Below the pieces are notes generated by a model. It was not told the DNA's origin, did no database searches, and was given only the letters and a program-made list of their open reading frames with translations. 13,766 nt of DNA from Acidobacteria bacterium 37-71-11 (GTDB lineage: Bacteria > Acidobacteriota > Thermoanaerobaculia > Thermoanaerobaculales > Thermoanaerobaculaceae), in the NCBI GenBank assembly GCA_002279285.1, contig NCBR01000062.1, forward strand, positions 1 through 13,766, read 5' to 3'. A program made the translations under genes and the position numbers. This document shows, piece after piece, positions 13,687-13,766 of the stretch. The number at the start of each line of letters is the position of its first letter. Positions within the stretch are counted from its first letter, which is position 1.

Positions 13687-13766
13687 ATGGTGACCCTCAC
13701 GATCGACGGCAGGGTGGCGAAAGTCCGCGAGGGCGCGACCGTGCTCGACGCGGCGCGGGCGATCGG
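13687..13766 (+). CDS. NuoG/HydA-type [2Fe-2S] protein, N-terminus only (cut by window end)
   Basis: Only about 26 residues are visible: MVTLTIDGRVAKVREGATVL followed by DAARAI. This is the first beta-hairpin and helix of the plant-type [2Fe-2S] ferredoxin domain found at the start of NuoG, HoxU, [FeFe] hydrogenase HydA and NAD-linked formate dehydrogenase alpha. Which of these it is cannot be told from the window. In this context it is the expected third partner of NuoE and NuoF. ATG 13687 is chosen because it gives the canonical start and has an SD (GGAGG at 13672-13676). An alternative in-frame ATG at 13603 overlaps the NuoF stop as ATGA, with GGGAGG five bases upstream. It would add 28 Arg/Gly-rich residues whose codons (AGA, AGG, GGA, CGA) are unlike the neighbouring genes. 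Confidence 0.75.
   Translation, partial: MVTLTIDGRVAKVREGATVLDAARAI

Overview
The window is a GC-rich, densely coding bacterial segment of mostly chromosomal housekeeping and metabolic character. It has no rRNA, tRNA, CRISPR array or insertion sequence that I can see. The combination of a malic enzyme, a CsgG-like secreted protein beside a membrane Ser/Thr kinase, and a 2-oxoacid:ferredoxin oxidoreductase operon fits an anaerobic or facultative lineage such as Acidobacteriota or former Deltaproteobacteria. That placement is an inference from gene content only.

Layout. (1) Positions 1-378 are the 3' end of a malic enzyme with a phosphotransacetylase-like domain, followed by a strong hairpin terminator (398-427). 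(2) 479-3467 starts with a sigma70-like promoter, then a secreted CsgG/FlgT-C-type protein, then a translationally coupled Ser/Thr kinase with one transmembrane helix. The kinase C-terminal domain is displaced into another frame, which suggests a 1-base deletion or a sequencing error near 2940-3012. (3) 3563-4006 encodes a small secreted protein of unknown function, convergent with folE (GTP cyclohydrolase I, minus strand, 4020-4673). (4) 4800-7633 carries three dTDP-sugar genes: rfbA (divergent from folE), rfbB and rfbD. No rfbC epimerase is present. A four-fold G4N3 heptad that could form a G-quadruplex lies between rfbB and rfbD.

(5) From about 7690 to the right edge runs a tight operon. 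It comprises a P-loop ATPase, a two-cluster ferredoxin (delta), VorB-type alpha, TPP-binding beta and gamma subunits of a 2-oxoacid:ferredoxin oxidoreductase, then a NuoE-like [2Fe-2S] protein, a HydB/HndC-like NuoF (FMN/NAD plus extra clusters), and the start of a NuoG/HydA-type [2Fe-2S] protein cut by the window edge. From the alpha gene through the NuoF gene each start overlaps the previous stop by 4-11 bases.

The most interesting feature is this last operon. It joins a complete four-subunit 2-oxoacid:ferredoxin oxidoreductase to an NADH-reactive diaphorase module of the kind used in electron-bifurcating hydrogenases. This suggests an NAD-linked or electron-confurcating 2-oxoacid oxidoreductase, accompanied by an ATPase of unknown role and preceded by an AT-rich leader with a CRP/FNR-like dyad.
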